Source: Streptomyces physcomitrii (lineage in GTDB: Bacteria; Actinomycetota; Actinomycetes; Streptomycetales; Streptomycetaceae). From it: DNA of 64,000 nt. Below, piece by piece: positions 21,255 through 30,357 of the stretch (position 1 is the stretch's first letter; each line of letters begins with the position of its first letter). The stretch covers positions 1 through 64,000 of the forward strand of contig NZ_JAAWWP010000007.1 of the NCBI RefSeq assembly GCF_012273655.1, in the 5' to 3' direction. The position numbers and the translations under genes were made by a program. The notes beneath the pieces were generated by a model. It was not told the origin of the DNA and did not search any database. It saw only the letters and a program-made list of their open reading frames with translations.

Positions 21255-21971
21255 TCAGCCGTTGCGGCGCAGGGCCTCCGAGAGGCGGCCCGCGGCGTCG
21301 ATGACTGCCTGGGCGTGCATCCGGCCCGGGTGCCGGGTCAGCCGCTCGATCGGTCCGGAGACCGAGACGGCGGCGACCACGCGGTTGGACGGTCCGCGTA
21401 CCGGCGCCGAGACGGAGGCCACCCCGGGCTCGCGCTCGCCGATGGACTGGGCCCAGCCCCTGCGGCGCACCCCGGACAGCGCGGTGGCGGTGAACCGGGC
21501 GCCCTGCAGGCCCCGGTGGAGGCGCTCGGGCTCCTCCCAGGCCATCAGGATCTGGGCCGAGGAGCCGGCCTTCATCGTCAGCGTGGAGCCGACCGGCACG
21601 GTGTCGCGCAGCCCGGAGAGCCGCTCCGCCGCGGCCACGCAGATCCTCATGTCGCCCTGGCGGCGGTAGAGCTGGGCGCTCTCGCCCGTGACATCGCGCA
21701 GGTGCGTCAGCACCGGGCCCGCGGTGGCGAGCAGGCGGTCCTCGCCCGCGGCCGCGGCCAGTTCGGACAGGCGCGGGCCCAGGATGAACCTGCCCTGCAT
21801 GTCCCTCGCCACCATCCGGTGGTGTTCCAGTGCCACCGCGAGGCGGTGTGCCGTGGGCCGTGCGAGCCCGGTCGCCGCGACCAGCCCGGCGAGGGTGGCC
21901 GGACCGGACTCCAGGGCGCTCAATACCAGAGCTGCCTTGTCGAGAACGCCGACGCCGCTAGAGTTGTCCAT
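21255..21971 (-). CDS. ndgR: IclR family regulator NdgR
   Basis: 238 residues, the length I recall for S. coelicolor NdgR. The N-terminal winged helix-turn-helix is DKAALVLSALESGPATLAGLVAATGLARPTAHRLAVAL near residues 10-47. The C-terminal IclR effector domain has TVPVGSTLTMKAGSSAQILMAW near 118-139 and SVSAPVRGPSNRVVAAVSVSGP near 180-201. NdgR regulates leucine and other amino acid biosynthesis and antibiotic production in streptomycetes. It is divergent from leuCD, its known target. The ATG at 21971 follows a CTCTAG..TTGCATG leader without a strong ribosome site. A palindrome in the gap is a candidate binding site. Confidence 0.93.
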   Translation of the reverse strand: MDNSSGVGVLDKAALVLSALESGPATLAGLVAATGLARPTAHRLAVALEHHRMVARDMQGRFILGPRLSELAAAAGEDRLLATAGPVLTHLRDVTGESAQLYRRQGDMRICVAAAERLSGLRDTVPVGSTLTMKAGSSAQILMAWEEPERLHRGLQGARFTATALSGVRRRGWAQSIGEREPGVASVSAPVRGPSNRVVAAVSVSGPIERLTRHPGRMHAQAVIDAAGRLSEALRRNG

Positions 21972-22002
21972 GCAACGATACTCACGTCTCACTCTGTGAA
22001 AC

Positions 22003-22029
22003 GCAAGTTCCTTTTTCCGTGGGACTTGC
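22003..22029. promoter_or_regulatory. Inverted repeat in the ndgR-leuC gap, candidate NdgR operator
   Basis: GCAAGTTCC at 22003 pairs with GGGACTTGC at 22021 (8 of 9 bases). On either side CACTCTGT is repeated (21990 and 22031), making a nested symmetric arrangement in the 190-bp divergent region. Assignment to NdgR is inferred from position. Confidence 0.6.
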
Positions 22030-22161
22030 CACTCTGTAGGGACAGCGGCCCGCGGACCAATCGGGCCCGGTGGGGCATGCCCGGCACTGCGGGCAGCCGA
22101 CCGCGAACTCTCTAGTGGGGCCGGCGGGCCCGTGACGGACCGCCCGGCCGAAGGGAAAGCG

Positions 22162-23595
22162 ATGGGTAGGACACTCGCGGAGAAGGTCTGGGACGACCAT
22201 GTCGTCCGGCGCGCCCAGGGCGAGCCCGACCTCCTCTTCATCGATCTGCACCTGCTGCACGAGGTGACCAGCCCGCAGGCCTTCGACGGCCTGCGCCAGA
22301 ACGGCCGCCCCGTCCGGCGCCTCGACCTCACCATCGCGACCGAGGACCACAACACCCCCACCCTCGACATCGACAAGCCCATCGCGGACCCGGTCTCGCG
22401 TGCCCAGCTGGAGACGCTGCGCAAGAACTGCGCGGAGTTCGGGGTGCGGCTGCATCCGCTCGGCGACGTCGAGCAGGGAGTCGTCCACGTGGTGGGCCCC
22501 CAGCTGGGACTGACCCAGCCCGGCACCACCGTGGTCTGCGGGGACTCGCACACCTCCACCCACGGGGCCTTCGGCGCGCTGGCGTTCGGCATCGGCACCT
22601 CCCAGGTCGAGCATGTGCTCGCCACCCAGACGCTGCCGATGTCCCGCCCGAAGACGATGGCCGTCACCGTGGACGGCGAACTCCCCGAGGGCGTGACCGC
22701 GAAGGACCTGATCCTCGCCATCATCGCGCGCATCGGCACCGGCGGCGGCCAGGGCTACGTACTGGAGTACCGCGGCCCGGCCGTCGAGAAGCTGTCGATG
22801 GAGGCGCGGATGACCATCTGCAACATGTCCATCGAGGCCGGCGCCCGCGCGGGCATGATCGCCCCCGACGAGACCACCTTCGACTACCTCCGCGGCCGGG
22901 CGCACGCCCCCGAGGGCGAGGAGTGGGACGCCGCCGTCGCGTACTGGAAGACCCTGCGCACCGACGAGGACGCCGAATTCGACGCCGAGGTGGTCATCGA
23001 CGCCGCCGAGCTGGCCCCCTTCGTCACCTGGGGCACCAACCCGGGCCAGGGCGCGCCGCTGTCGGCGCACGTCCCCGACCCGGCTTCGTACGAGGACGCC
23101 TCGGAGCGCTTCGCCGCCGAAAAGGCCCTGGAATACATGGGGTTGACGGCCGGGCAGGCGCTGCGCGACATCAGGGTGGACACCGTCTTCGTAGGTTCCT
23201 GCACCAACGGCCGGATCGAGGACCTGCGCGCCGCCGCCGAGGTGGTCACCGGCCGCCGGGTCGCCGAGGGCGTACGGATGCTGGTGGTGCCGGGCTCGGC
23301 CCGGGTGGGCCTGCAGGCCGTGGACGAGGGTCTCGACCGGGTGTTCAAGGAGGCCGGTGCCGAATGGCGGCACGCGGGCTGCTCCATGTGCCTCGGCATG
23401 AACCCCGACCAACTCGCCCCCGGCGAGCGCTCCGCGTCCACCTCCAACCGCAACTTCGAGGGGCGGCAGGGCAAGGGCGGGCGCACCCATCTGGTCTCGC
23501 CGCAGGTCGCCGCCGCCACCGCGGTCCTCGGCCACCTGGCCTCGCCCGCCGACCTGTCCGGTGCCCCGGCCGTTCCCGAACCCTCCGGAGTCTGA
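22162..23595 (+). CDS. leuC: 3-isopropylmalate dehydratase large subunit
   Basis: 477 residues from ATG 22162, supported by GAAGGGAAAG; a GTG 30 bp upstream is possible but would add an uncharacteristic leader. It is an aconitase-family protein that with LeuD isomerises 2-isopropylmalate to 3-isopropylmalate in leucine synthesis. Motifs: [21 protein letters not shown] near residues 130-150, and the 4Fe-4S cysteines in [12 protein letters not shown] near 346-357 and [17 protein letters not shown] near 408-424. It is followed five bases later by leuD. Control by NdgR is inferred from divergence. Confidence 0.97.
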   Translation: MGRTLAEKVWDDHVVRRAQGEPDLLFIDLHLLHEVTSPQAFDGLRQNGRPVRRLDLTIATEDHNTPTLDIDKPIADPVSRAQLETLRKNCAEFGVRLHPLGDVEQGVVHVVGPQLGLTQPGTTVVCGDSHTSTHGAFGALAFGIGTSQVEHVLATQTLPMSRPKTMAVTVDGELPEGVTAKDLILAIIARIGTGGGQGYVLEYRGPAVEKLSMEARMTICNMSIEAGARAGMIAPDETTFDYLRGRAHAPEGEEWDAAVAYWKTLRTDEDAEFDAEVVIDAAELAPFVTWGTNPGQGAPLSAHVPDPASYEDASERFAAEKALEYMGLTAGQALRDIRVDTVFVGSCTNGRIEDLRAAAEVVTGRRVAEGVRMLVVPGSARVGLQAVDEGLDRVFKEAGAEWRHAGCSMCLGMNPDQLAPGERSASTSNRNFEGRQGKGGRTHLVSPQVAAATAVLGHLASPADLSGAPAVPEPSGV

Positions 23596-23600
23596 ACACC

Positions 23601-24194
23601 ATGGAAGCCTTCACCACGCACACCGGGCGGGCCGTCCCGCTGCGCCGCAGCAACGTCGACACCGACCAGATCATCCCCGCGCACTGGCTGAAGAAGGTCA
23701 CCCGCGACGGATTCGAGGACGGGCTCTTCGAGGCCTGGCGCAAGAACCCCGACTTCGTGCTCAACCGGCCCGTGTACCAGGGCGCCACCGTGCTGGTGGC
23801 CGGACCCGACTTCGGCACCGGCTCCTCGCGCGAGCACGCCGTCTGGGCGCTGCAGAACTACGGTTTCAAGGCTGTCGTCTCCTCCCGCTTCGCCGACATC
23901 TTCCGCGGCAACTCGCTGAAGAACGGCCTGCTCACCGTCGTACTCGACCAGAAGGTCGTGGACGCGCTGTGGGAGCTGACCGAGCAGGACCCGAACGCCC
24001 CGGTCACGGTGGACCTCCAGGACCGCCAGGTCCGCGCCGAGGGCGTCACCGCCGACTTCGAGCTGGACGAGAACGCCCGCTGGCGACTGCTCAACGGCCT
24101 CGACGACATCAGCATCACGCTCCGCAACGAGGACGACATCGCCGCCTACGAGGCCGCCCGCCCCTCGTACAAGCCGAGCACCGTGCAGCTCTAG
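23601..24194 (+). CDS. leuD: 3-isopropylmalate dehydratase small subunit
   Basis: 197 residues. The swivel-domain motifs are [20 protein letters not shown] near residues 14-33, [14 protein letters not shown] near 73-86 and [18 protein letters not shown] near 94-111. It pairs with LeuC to form the isomerase. ATG at 23601, preceded by CCGGAG, directly after leuC. A strong hairpin at 24225-24254 ends the leuCD transcript. Confidence 0.97.
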   Translation: MEAFTTHTGRAVPLRRSNVDTDQIIPAHWLKKVTRDGFEDGLFEAWRKNPDFVLNRPVYQGATVLVAGPDFGTGSSREHAVWALQNYGFKAVVSSRFADIFRGNSLKNGLLTVVLDQKVVDALWELTEQDPNAPVTVDLQDRQVRAEGVTADFELDENARWRLLNGLDDISITLRNEDDIAAYEAARPSYKPSTVQL

Positions 24195-24224
24195 GCGGCG
24201 CCGCACCGCCTCGCGCCCCCCTTC

Positions 24225-24254
24225 GTACCCCCGGCCGTCCTCGGTCGGGGGTAC
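24225..24254 (+). terminator. Terminator after leuD
   Basis: A 13-bp stem GTACCCCCGGCCG / CGGTCGGGGGTAC with one G-U pair and a TCCT loop, 30 bp after the stop. Confidence 0.8.
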
Positions 24255-24455
24255 GCCCATTCGCGCGCTTCCCCGGCGCCCGGAGGCATCCGGGGGACCG
24301 ACACGCCGGAAGGCTCAACTCCCTTGATTCGAGGGGCACAAGAGAGCTTTCGGCCCTGTTCAGAGACGGTATCCGGCTACCGCCACCACCCCGTACGGAC
24401 CGGGCAGTTGCGCCCCCCGCAGGCGACAACTCGCCCCAGATGGCACAATCGGCGC

Positions 24456-24683
24456 ATGGACCGCGACGACCAACTCGAGCTCTACGAGGCCGTGGCGGAC
24501 CAACTGAAAGAAGCGCACGCAAGGGTGCGCGCACTGCAAGTCCCGGAGGGCGTACGGATGGCGCTGACCCGGAAGCTGCTGGTCATCACGGCCGTGGCCA
24601 AACACGATCTGACACAGGCGGCAAGGCGTCTGGAGCGATTGACCGCGGATCTCGACGCGGGTCGATTCCCGGAAGAGGCCTGA
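24456..24683 (+). CDS. Small conserved helical protein upstream of hupS
   Basis: 75 residues from ATG 24456. It is entirely helical and highly charged: DRDDQLELYEAVADQLKEAHARVRALQ, then a basic MALTRKLLVITAVAKHDL stretch and RRLERLTADLDAGRFPEE. No known domain. Gene order, with a protein of this kind between leuD and hup, is kept in S. coelicolor as far as I recall. CACAAT at 24445-24450, only a few bases before the ATG, could be a -10 element for a nearly leaderless transcript, as no ribosome site is visible. A role near the nucleoid or in regulation is only a guess. Confidence 0.65.
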   Translation: MDRDDQLELYEAVADQLKEAHARVRALQVPEGVRMALTRKLLVITAVAKHDLTQAARRLERLTADLDAGRFPEEA

Positions 24684-24763
24684 ACGCCAAGCCCTGGGCC
24701 GCGCAACGAAGTCCACAGGAACCCCGTTGGTTGCGGCACAAGGGTGATTACACCGTTTCGTGT

Positions 24764-24792
24764 TTGATTTGCGGTATATATCTGCCTAACGT
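24764..24792 (+). promoter_or_regulatory. hupS: Candidate promoter of hupS
   Basis: TTGATT and TAACGT are spaced by 17 bp in an AT-rich patch (TTTGATTTGCGGTATATATC) that stands out from the surrounding GC-rich DNA. The start codon follows about 52 bp later. Confidence 0.65.
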
Positions 24793-24843
24793 GCGAAAAA
24801 GCTTGGACACATTCGTTCCGGCAATGTCTCCGAAGGGGAAGAC

Positions 24844-25491
24844 GTGAACAAGGCGCAGCTCGTAGAAACGATTGCCGACAAGGTCGGCGGGCGTCAGCAG
24901 GCCGCCGATGCTGTCGACGCCGTACTCGACGCCATCGTCCGCGCCGTTGTCGGCGGAGACCGGGTCTCGGTCACCGGCTTCGGCTCGTTCGAGAAGGTCG
25001 ACCGGCCCGCCCGATACGCCCGCAACCCGCAGACCGGCGAGCGGGTTCGGGTCAAGAAGACCTCGGTGCCGCGCTTCCGCGCGGGCCAGGGATTCAAGGA
25101 CCTGGTGAGCGGCTCGAAGAAGCTCCCCAAGAACGACGTCGCGGTGAAGAAGGCCCCCAAGGGCAGCCTCACCGGCGGCACCAAGACCACCGCCAAGGCC
25201 GCGGCCAAGAAGGCGACCGCCAAGAAGGCCACCGCGAAGAAGGCCACCACCGCCCGTAAGACGGCGGCGAAGAAGGCGACCGCCAAGACCACGGCGAAGA
25301 AGGCCACCGCCAAGAAGTCCGCGGCGAAGAAGTCCACGGCCAAGAAGGCGGCGACGAAGAAGTCGGCCGCCAAGAAGGCCACCGCCAAGAAGACCGCCCC
25401 CGCGAAGAAGGCGACCGCCAAGAAGGCGCCCGCCCGCAAGTCGACGGCCCGCAAGACCACTGCCAAGAAGGCGACCACTCGCCGGAAATAA
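24844..25491 (+). CDS. hupS: HU-family nucleoid protein with lysine-rich tail (HupS type)
   Basis: 215 residues from GTG 24844, preceded by GAAGGGGAAG. Residues 1-92 are a standard HU/IHF domain, with [20 protein letters not shown] at the start and the DNA-grasping arm [21 protein letters not shown] near 55-75. The rest is a long tail of about 20 lysine/alanine repeats ([15 protein letters not shown]), like histone H1 and mycobacterial HupB. In S. coelicolor the two-domain HupS is most abundant in spores and compacts their nucleoid. Monocistronic, with its own promoter and terminator. The tail repeats are nearly identical at the DNA level, so copy number may vary. Confidence 0.95.
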   Translation: MNKAQLVETIADKVGGRQQAADAVDAVLDAIVRAVVGGDRVSVTGFGSFEKVDRPARYARNPQTGERVRVKKTSVPRFRAGQGFKDLVSGSKKLPKNDVAVKKAPKGSLTGGTKTTAKAAAKKATAKKATAKKATTARKTAAKKATAKTTAKKATAKKSAAKKSTAKKAATKKSAAKKATAKKTAPAKKATAKKAPARKSTARKTTAKKATTRRK

Positions 25492-25509
25492 GCCCACGGG
25501 CCGCTCACG

Positions 25510-25551
25510 CGCCGGGCCGGACTCCCTCGGGAGCCCGGCCCGCGGCGTTTT
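25510..25551 (+). terminator. Terminator after hupS
   Basis: An extended hairpin with CGCCGGGCCGG pairing to CCCGGCCCGCGGCG around a smaller CTCC/GGAG stem, followed by TTTTGT: a full intrinsic terminator. Confidence 0.85.
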
Positions 25552-25686
25552 GTCACGGTGTGTGGTGAGAGGGGCGCAGGGGGTGCGGCGATCGGCCCCG
25601 GCTCCGGTCCGCGTCCCGTGCGGCGGCCCCGGAGCGGCCGGACCCCGAACGGCCCCCCGAGGCTTCGGGAATGTCCCGGGGCCGGG

Positions 25687-25890
25687 TCAGAAAGTCTGCA
25701 GCGTGATGAGGGTGATCCGCCGGTCCTCGCCCTCGCCGGACATCTCGATACGCACCCGCTGCCCGGACCTGAGCAGCCGCAGACCGCCCGCGTCGAAGGC
25801 GGCGGCGTCGAAGGGCACCGGCGTCCCGTCGTCGAGGAGCACACTGCCGGTGCGGGAATCGGGATCGTAGGTGTACGAGGTCGCCTGCAT
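25687..25890 (-). CDS. Small conserved hypothetical protein
   Basis: 67 residues from ATG 25890. It reads like a small beta-barrel: SYTYDPDSRTGSVLLDDGTPVPFDAAAFD, then LRLLRSGQRVRIEMSGEG and ITLITLQTF. The pattern of a solvent-exposed loop followed by GQRVRIE strands recalls cold-shock/OB-like small proteins (a V-L-L-D-D-G-T-P-V-P-F-D start, then a G-Q-R-V strand), but the RNP motifs of true cold-shock proteins are absent. It lies on the same strand as, and 32 bp after, cofC, so it may share its transcript. Function unknown. Confidence 0.7.
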   Translation of the reverse strand: MQATSYTYDPDSRTGSVLLDDGTPVPFDAAAFDAGGLRLLRSGQRVRIEMSGEGEDRRITLITLQTF

Positions 25891-25922
25891 GGCCGCAAGC
25901 GTAGTCGAGCAGATCCCGGGGC

Positions 25923-26558
25923 TCATTCGGCGATCAGCAGCCGGGACGCGGCGGCCAGGGTGTGCGGGCCCACGCCCAGGGCGAAGGCCGCCCGCAGATC
26001 CTCGCCGGTGTCGACGTCCTGGCGTACCGAATCCACTTCCGAGAGCAGAATTTCGCGGGCGCCGGAAGCGAGATGGCGGGTACGGGAAGCCTCTCCGAAT
26101 GCGGGCCGCAGGGAATTGCCGGGAAGGGCGCTCAGCAAAGTCGTGCCCCGCCGGGCGGCGTCCGCGACAAATGCGCGGCCGAAGGGTTCGGCGGCTTTCA
26201 GCACCCGGCCCAGTTCCGCCGGGCGAAGGGCCGGAAGGTCCGCGTTCATCGCCGCGACCGGGGCCCGGGGGCGGATCCGCCGGGCCGCCCGTACCCCTTG
26301 CCGCAGCGCCGCGTTGAGGCCGCTGCCCGGCGGATCGGGCACGATCCGGGCGCCGAGCCGGGAGAGTTCGGCCGCCGCGTGTGGGTCGTCCGTCACCACC
26401 GTGACCTCCCCGACCGGCGGGCAGTTCAGCGCCGCGGCCACCGTGTCGAGCGCGAAGGCGAGGGCGAGGCGGGGGCGGAGCCCGTCGCCCGCGAACGGCG
26501 TGAGCCTGCTCTTGCCGAGCCCGAGCGGCTTCAGTGGAATGACCAGAGTCCATTGCAC
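25923..26558 (-). CDS. cofC: Phosphoenolpyruvate/2-phospho-L-lactate guanylyltransferase
   Basis: 211 residues from GTG 26558. It has the N-terminal nucleotidyltransferase pattern WTLVIPLKPLGLGKSRL near residues 3-19, VTVVTDDPHAAAELSRLGARIVPD near 52-75, GLNAALRQGV near 79-88, VAAMNADLPALRP near 99-111, and a C-terminal SEVDSVRQDVDTGEDL. CofC (FbiD) makes the activated phospho-enolpyruvyl or phospholactyl guanosine used to attach the side chain of cofactor F420. The fbiA/fbiB partners are not in this window. It is divergent from plsC. Confidence 0.88.
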   Translation of the reverse strand: MQWTLVIPLKPLGLGKSRLTPFAGDGLRPRLALAFALDTVAAALNCPPVGEVTVVTDDPHAAAELSRLGARIVPDPPGSGLNAALRQGVRAARRIRPRAPVAAMNADLPALRPAELGRVLKAAEPFGRAFVADAARRGTTLLSALPGNSLRPAFGEASRTRHLASGAREILLSEVDSVRQDVDTGEDLRAAFALGVGPHTLAAASRLLIAE

Positions 26559-26750
26559 CTGTAGGGTCCGTCCCTTCCTTCGCGCCCCATTGTGACCGCC
26601 CGGCCCCGTCTCCCGGGCGCCGGTGAGCGCCCGGAGCGCGGAGATGGGTGGTGTGGGCAACGACAGGGGGGCGTACGGTGTCTCTCGACAGACCGGCGGC
26701 CCGGGGCGACACTTGTGCGGCCGAGAAGCAGCTAGAGGAAGGTGTCGCGC

Positions 26751-27560
26751 GTGTCCCGCCGCAAAATCGGCTTCTGGTACCGCCTTGCCGCGGTCATCTG
26801 CAAACCGCCGCTGGTGGTTCTGGTCAAGCGGGACTGGCGCGGAATGCAGCACATTCCTGCCGACGGCGGTTTTATCACCGCGGTGAACCACAATTCGCTG
26901 ATCGATCCGTTCCTCTACGCGCACTTTCAGTACAACTCGGGTCGCGTTCCGCGTTTCATGGCCAAGCACAGTCTTTTCGGCAAGGGAATCGCGGGCACCT
27001 TCATGCGGGGCACCGGGCAGATCCCCGTCTACCGCGAGAGCACCGACGCCCTGAGCGCCTTCCGCGCCGCCATCGCCGCGGTGGAGAGCGGGGAATGCGT
27101 GGCCTTCTACCCGGAGGGCACCCTGACCCGCGACCCCGGCCTGTGGCCGATGACCGGAAAGAGCGGGGCGGCCCGGGTCGCCCTGCAGACCAAATGCCCG
27201 GTCGTCCCGGTCGCCCAGTGGGGCGCCAACGAGGTGCTCGCCCCGTACTCCAAGAAGCCGCGGCTCTTCCCGCGCAAGACGCACCGCGTCCTCGCCGGGG
27301 AGCCGGTGGACCTCTCGCGCTTCTACGACCGGGAGATGACGCCGGAGGTCCTCAAGGAGGCCACCGAGGCCATCATGGCCGCCATCACCGCGCTCCTGGA
27401 GGACGTCCGCGGCGAGAAGGCCCCCGCCCGCGCCTACGATCCGCGCCGCGAACGCATCGAGCAGCGGCGCCGGTCCGCGGCCGCCCGGCGGCAGGCCGGG
27501 GACCTCGCGAGCGGCGCCCGGCCCGCCGACAGCGCGGACGCCGCGAAGGACGCCACGTGA
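26751..27560 (+). CDS. plsC: 1-acyl-sn-glycerol-3-phosphate acyltransferase
   Basis: 269 residues from GTG 26751; GTG 26742 is also in frame but lies too close to the AGAGGAA ribosome site. It is a PlsC-family acyltransferase with the catalytic H-x4-D in VNHNSLIDPF near residues 41-50 and the glycerol-phosphate motif FYPEGTLTRD near 119-128. An N-terminal hydrophobic stretch suggests membrane association. It adds the second acyl chain to form phosphatidic acid. The C-terminal ~40 residues are Ala/Arg-rich. It overlaps gpsA by 4 bp, which groups two steps of phospholipid precursor synthesis. Confidence 0.92.
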   Translation: MSRRKIGFWYRLAAVICKPPLVVLVKRDWRGMQHIPADGGFITAVNHNSLIDPFLYAHFQYNSGRVPRFMAKHSLFGKGIAGTFMRGTGQIPVYRESTDALSAFRAAIAAVESGECVAFYPEGTLTRDPGLWPMTGKSGAARVALQTKCPVVPVAQWGANEVLAPYSKKPRLFPRKTHRVLAGEPVDLSRFYDREMTPEVLKEATEAIMAAITALLEDVRGEKAPARAYDPRRERIEQRRRSAAARRQAGDLASGARPADSADAAKDAT

Positions 27561-28567
27561 GCGACACCGTCAAGGCAGCGGTCTTCGGCACCGGTTCCTG
27601 GGGTACGGCCTTCGGCATGGTGCTCGCCGACGCCGGCTGCCAGGTCACCCTGTGGGGACGGCGCCCCGAACTCGCCGCCGCCGTCAACTCCACCCGGACC
27701 AACCCCGACTACCTGCCGGGCATCGAACTCCCGGCGAACCTCGGCGCCACCACCGACGCCGCCGAGGCCGCCGCCGACGCCGACTTCACGGTGCTCGCGG
27801 TGCCCTCGCAGACGCTGCGTGCCAACCTCGCCGCCTGGCAGCCGCTGCTGCACCCCGGCACGGTGCTCGTCTCCCTGATGAAGGGCGTCGAACTCGGCTC
27901 CGCGATGCGGATGAGCGAGGTGATCGAGGACGTCACCGGCGCCGGCGCGGACCGTGTCGCCGTGGTCTCGGGGCCCAACCTCGCCCGGGAGATCGCCGCC
28001 CGGATGCCCGCCGCCGCGGTGGTGGCCTGCCGCGAGGCCGCGGTCGCCGAACGCCTCCAGCGGCACTGCCACACCCCGTACTTCCGCCCGTACACCATCA
28101 CCGACGTCACCGGCTGCGAACTCGGCGGCGCGGTCAAGAACGTGATCGGCCTCGCCGTCGGCATCGCGGACGGCATGGGCCTCGGCGACAACGCCAAGGG
28201 CTCGCTCATCACCCGGGGCCTCGCCGAGACCACCCGGCTCGGGCACGCGATGGGCGCCGACCCGCTCACCTTCTCCGGGCTCGCGGGCCTCGGCGACCTG
28301 GTGGCCACCTGCTCCTCGCCGCTCTCGCGCAACCACACCTTCGGCACCAACCTCGGCAAGGGCATGACCCTGGAGGAGACCATCGCGGTCACCAAGCAGA
28401 CCGCGGAGGGCGTCAAGTCCTGCGAGTCGGTGCTGGATCTGGCCCGGCGGCACGGCGTCGACATGCCCATCACGGAGACCGTCGTCGGCATCGTCCACGA
28501 GGGCAAGCCCCCGGTCGTGGCGCTGAAGGAGCTGATGGCGCGCAGCGCCAAGCCGGAGCGCCGCTGA
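27557..28567 (+). CDS. gpsA: Glycerol-3-phosphate dehydrogenase [NAD(P)+]
   Basis: 336 residues. The Rossmann motif AVFGTGSWGTAFGMVLADAG near residues 6-25 binds NAD(P). SGPNLAREIA near 137-146, the catalytic lysine region ELGGAVKNVIGLAVGIADG near 189-207, and NAKGSLITRGLAE near 212-224 are all present. It reduces dihydroxyacetone phosphate to glycerol-3-phosphate for membrane lipids. The GTG start overlaps the plsC stop (GTGA), so the two genes are coupled. Confidence 0.96.
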   Translation: MSDTVKAAVFGTGSWGTAFGMVLADAGCQVTLWGRRPELAAAVNSTRTNPDYLPGIELPANLGATTDAAEAAADADFTVLAVPSQTLRANLAAWQPLLHPGTVLVSLMKGVELGSAMRMSEVIEDVTGAGADRVAVVSGPNLAREIAARMPAAAVVACREAAVAERLQRHCHTPYFRPYTITDVTGCELGGAVKNVIGLAVGIADGMGLGDNAKGSLITRGLAETTRLGHAMGADPLTFSGLAGLGDLVATCSSPLSRNHTFGTNLGKGMTLEETIAVTKQTAEGVKSCESVLDLARRHGVDMPITETVVGIVHEGKPPVVALKELMARSAKPERR

Positions 28568-28646
28568 GCACGCGCCCCCACGCGCGCCTGCCACGCGGGC
28601 CGCGCGCGCTGACGCGGGCAGTACCAGCGGGTACGCTCATCGCGAT

Positions 28647-29795
28647 ATGAGCAGCGAGAACTCCTCCCAGAGCCACGAGACCCGCAAGCCGCGCATCGCC
28701 GTCGTCTTCGGCGGCCGCAGCTCCGAGCACGGCATCTCGGTCGTCACCGCCGGTGCCATCCTGCGGGCCATCGACCGCACCAAGTACGACGTGCTGCCCA
28801 TCGGCATCACACGGGACGGGCGATGGGCGCTCACCGCGGACGAACCGGACCGCATGGGCATCACCGAGCGCCGGGTGCCGAGCGTCGACCAGCTCGCCGA
28901 GTCCGCCGAGGGCGCGGTCATCCTGCCGGTCGAGCCCGCCAACCGCGAGGTGGTCTACGCCGAACCGGGCCTGGTGCCCAAGGCGCTCGGGGACGTCGAC
29001 GTCGTCTTCCCGATGCTGCACGGCCCCTACGGCGAGGACGGCACCCTGCAGGGGATGCTCGACCTCGCCGGGATCCCGTACGTGGGCGCCGGTGTGCTCG
29101 CCTCGGCGGTCGGCCAGGACAAGGAGTACATGAAGCGGATCTTCCTCTCCTTCGGGCTGCCGGTCGGGCCCTACCTGGTGGTGCGGCCGCGGGAGTGGGA
29201 GCAGGACGAGGCGGGGGCGCGGGCCAGGATCGCGGAGTTCGCCGCCGACCACGGCTGGCCGCTGTTCATCAAGCCCGCCCGGGGCGGCTCCTCGATGGGC
29301 ATCACCAAGGTCGACTCCTTCGAGGGCCTGGACGAGGCCGTCGCCGAGGCCCGCCGCCACGACCCCAAGTTCCTGGTCGAATCGCTGCTGCGCGGGCGGG
29401 AGATCGAGTGCGGGGTGCTCGAGTTCGAGGACGGGCCGCGGGCCAGCCTGCCCGCCGAGATCCCGCCGGTCACCTCGCACGACTTCTACGACTTCGAGGC
29501 CAAGTACATCGACTCGGCCTCCGGGATCGTGCCCGCGCCGCTCACCGAGGAGGAGACCGCCGAGGTGCGGCGCCTCGCCGTGGCCGCCTTCGAGGCGACC
29601 TCCTGCGAGGGCCTGGTGCGCGCGGACTTCTTCCTCACCGAGGACGGCTTCGTCATCAACGAGATCAATACGATGCCGGGCTTCACCCCGATCTCCATGT
29701 ACCCGCGGATGTGGCAGGAGAGCGGCGTCGCCTACCCCGAACTCGTCGACCGGCTGATCCAGGCGGCGCTGAACCGCTCCACCGGGCTGCGCTAG
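28647..29795 (+). CDS. ddlA: D-alanine--D-alanine ligase
   Basis: 382 residues, the length of Streptomyces Ddl. The N-terminal domain has VVFGGRSSEHGISVVTAGAI near residues 16-35 and MLHGPYGEDGTLQGML near 122-137. The ATP-grasp part has FIKPARGGSSMGITKV near 210-225, EIECGVLEFE near 252-261 and the Mg-binding FVINEINTMPGFT near 334-346. It makes the D-Ala-D-Ala dipeptide for peptidoglycan precursors; nothing suggests a D-Ala-D-Lac (vancomycin resistance) type, but this is not decided from sequence alone. ATG start without a strong ribosome site. It is followed convergently by the DUF3515 gene. Confidence 0.95.
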   Translation: MSSENSSQSHETRKPRIAVVFGGRSSEHGISVVTAGAILRAIDRTKYDVLPIGITRDGRWALTADEPDRMGITERRVPSVDQLAESAEGAVILPVEPANREVVYAEPGLVPKALGDVDVVFPMLHGPYGEDGTLQGMLDLAGIPYVGAGVLASAVGQDKEYMKRIFLSFGLPVGPYLVVRPREWEQDEAGARARIAEFAADHGWPLFIKPARGGSSMGITKVDSFEGLDEAVAEARRHDPKFLVESLLRGREIECGVLEFEDGPRASLPAEIPPVTSHDFYDFEAKYIDSASGIVPAPLTEEETAEVRRLAVAAFEATSCEGLVRADFFLTEDGFVINEINTMPGFTPISMYPRMWQESGVAYPELVDRLIQAALNRSTGLR

Positions 29796-29836
29796 CTCGC
29801 GAACCGCCGCCGGGCGCGCGCCCGCGGCCACCGGAA

Positions 29837-30337
29837 CTACAGCGTGGAGGCGATCCCCTTGGGGACCGTCCTGCTGATCGGGCCGGCGAAGTCGGTGAGG
29901 GGGCCGAGGCCTTCGCCGGTGCGGCCCTCGGGCAGGGTGACCTCGACATAGGCCTTGCGCCGGGCCGTGGTGAAGCGGAAGGAGCCGTCCGGCCGCTTCT
30001 CCAGGAGCCAGCCGACGCCGTCCACCTCCACGCCGTCGGCCTTCGGATCGTCCATCTTCGCGGGGCGCTCCACCCCGCAGCGAAGTATGATCGCCGGATC
30101 GCCCCAGCCCGCGGTCAGTTCGGACCGCGGCTTCGGGTCGTTCCTCCCGTCCCCGGCGACCTCGCGCGGCAACCGCCCGCCGAGGTCCCGGCACAGCCGC
30201 GCCGCCTCGGCGCGGGGGGCGGGGACCTCGGCCTCCGTTCCCCCGTCACCGGAGGTGCAGGCCGTGGCGAGCAGCAGCAGGGCGAGGGCGGCCGGGGGGC
30301 CGGCGACGGACGGGCGGCGGGGGAGCGAGAAGTTCAC
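29837..30337 (-). CDS. DUF3515 lipoprotein
   Basis: 166 residues. The N-terminus MNFSLPRRPSVAG plus a hydrophobic stretch ends in the lipobox LLATAC near residues 22-27, so it is a lipoprotein anchored at Cys27. The DUF3515 body contains two or three more cysteines (CRDLGGRLP, LRCG) that may pair. Function is unknown; it is conserved in actinobacteria next to thiL and the Lrp-like gene. Same strand and 20 bp after the lone RAM-domain gene, so probably cotranscribed with it. Confidence 0.88.
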   Translation of the reverse strand: MNFSLPRRPSVAGPPAALALLLLATACTSGDGGTEAEVPAPRAEAARLCRDLGGRLPREVAGDGRNDPKPRSELTAGWGDPAIILRCGVERPAKMDDPKADGVEVDGVGWLLEKRPDGSFRFTTARRKAYVEVTLPEGRTGEGLGPLTDFAGPISRTVPKGIASTL

Positions 30338-30357
30338 CGGCCAAGCGTAGACGGGGG

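Noticed and set aside
24844..25491. The hupS tail as an independent repeat element
   Set aside because: The repeats are in frame, code Lys/Ala units and end at a normal stop and terminator, as expected for this family.
29806..29828. GC-rich inverted repeat between ddlA and the DUF3515 gene
   Set aside because: Short, with a bulge and no U tract, in sequence that is almost all G and C. Too weak to call a terminator.
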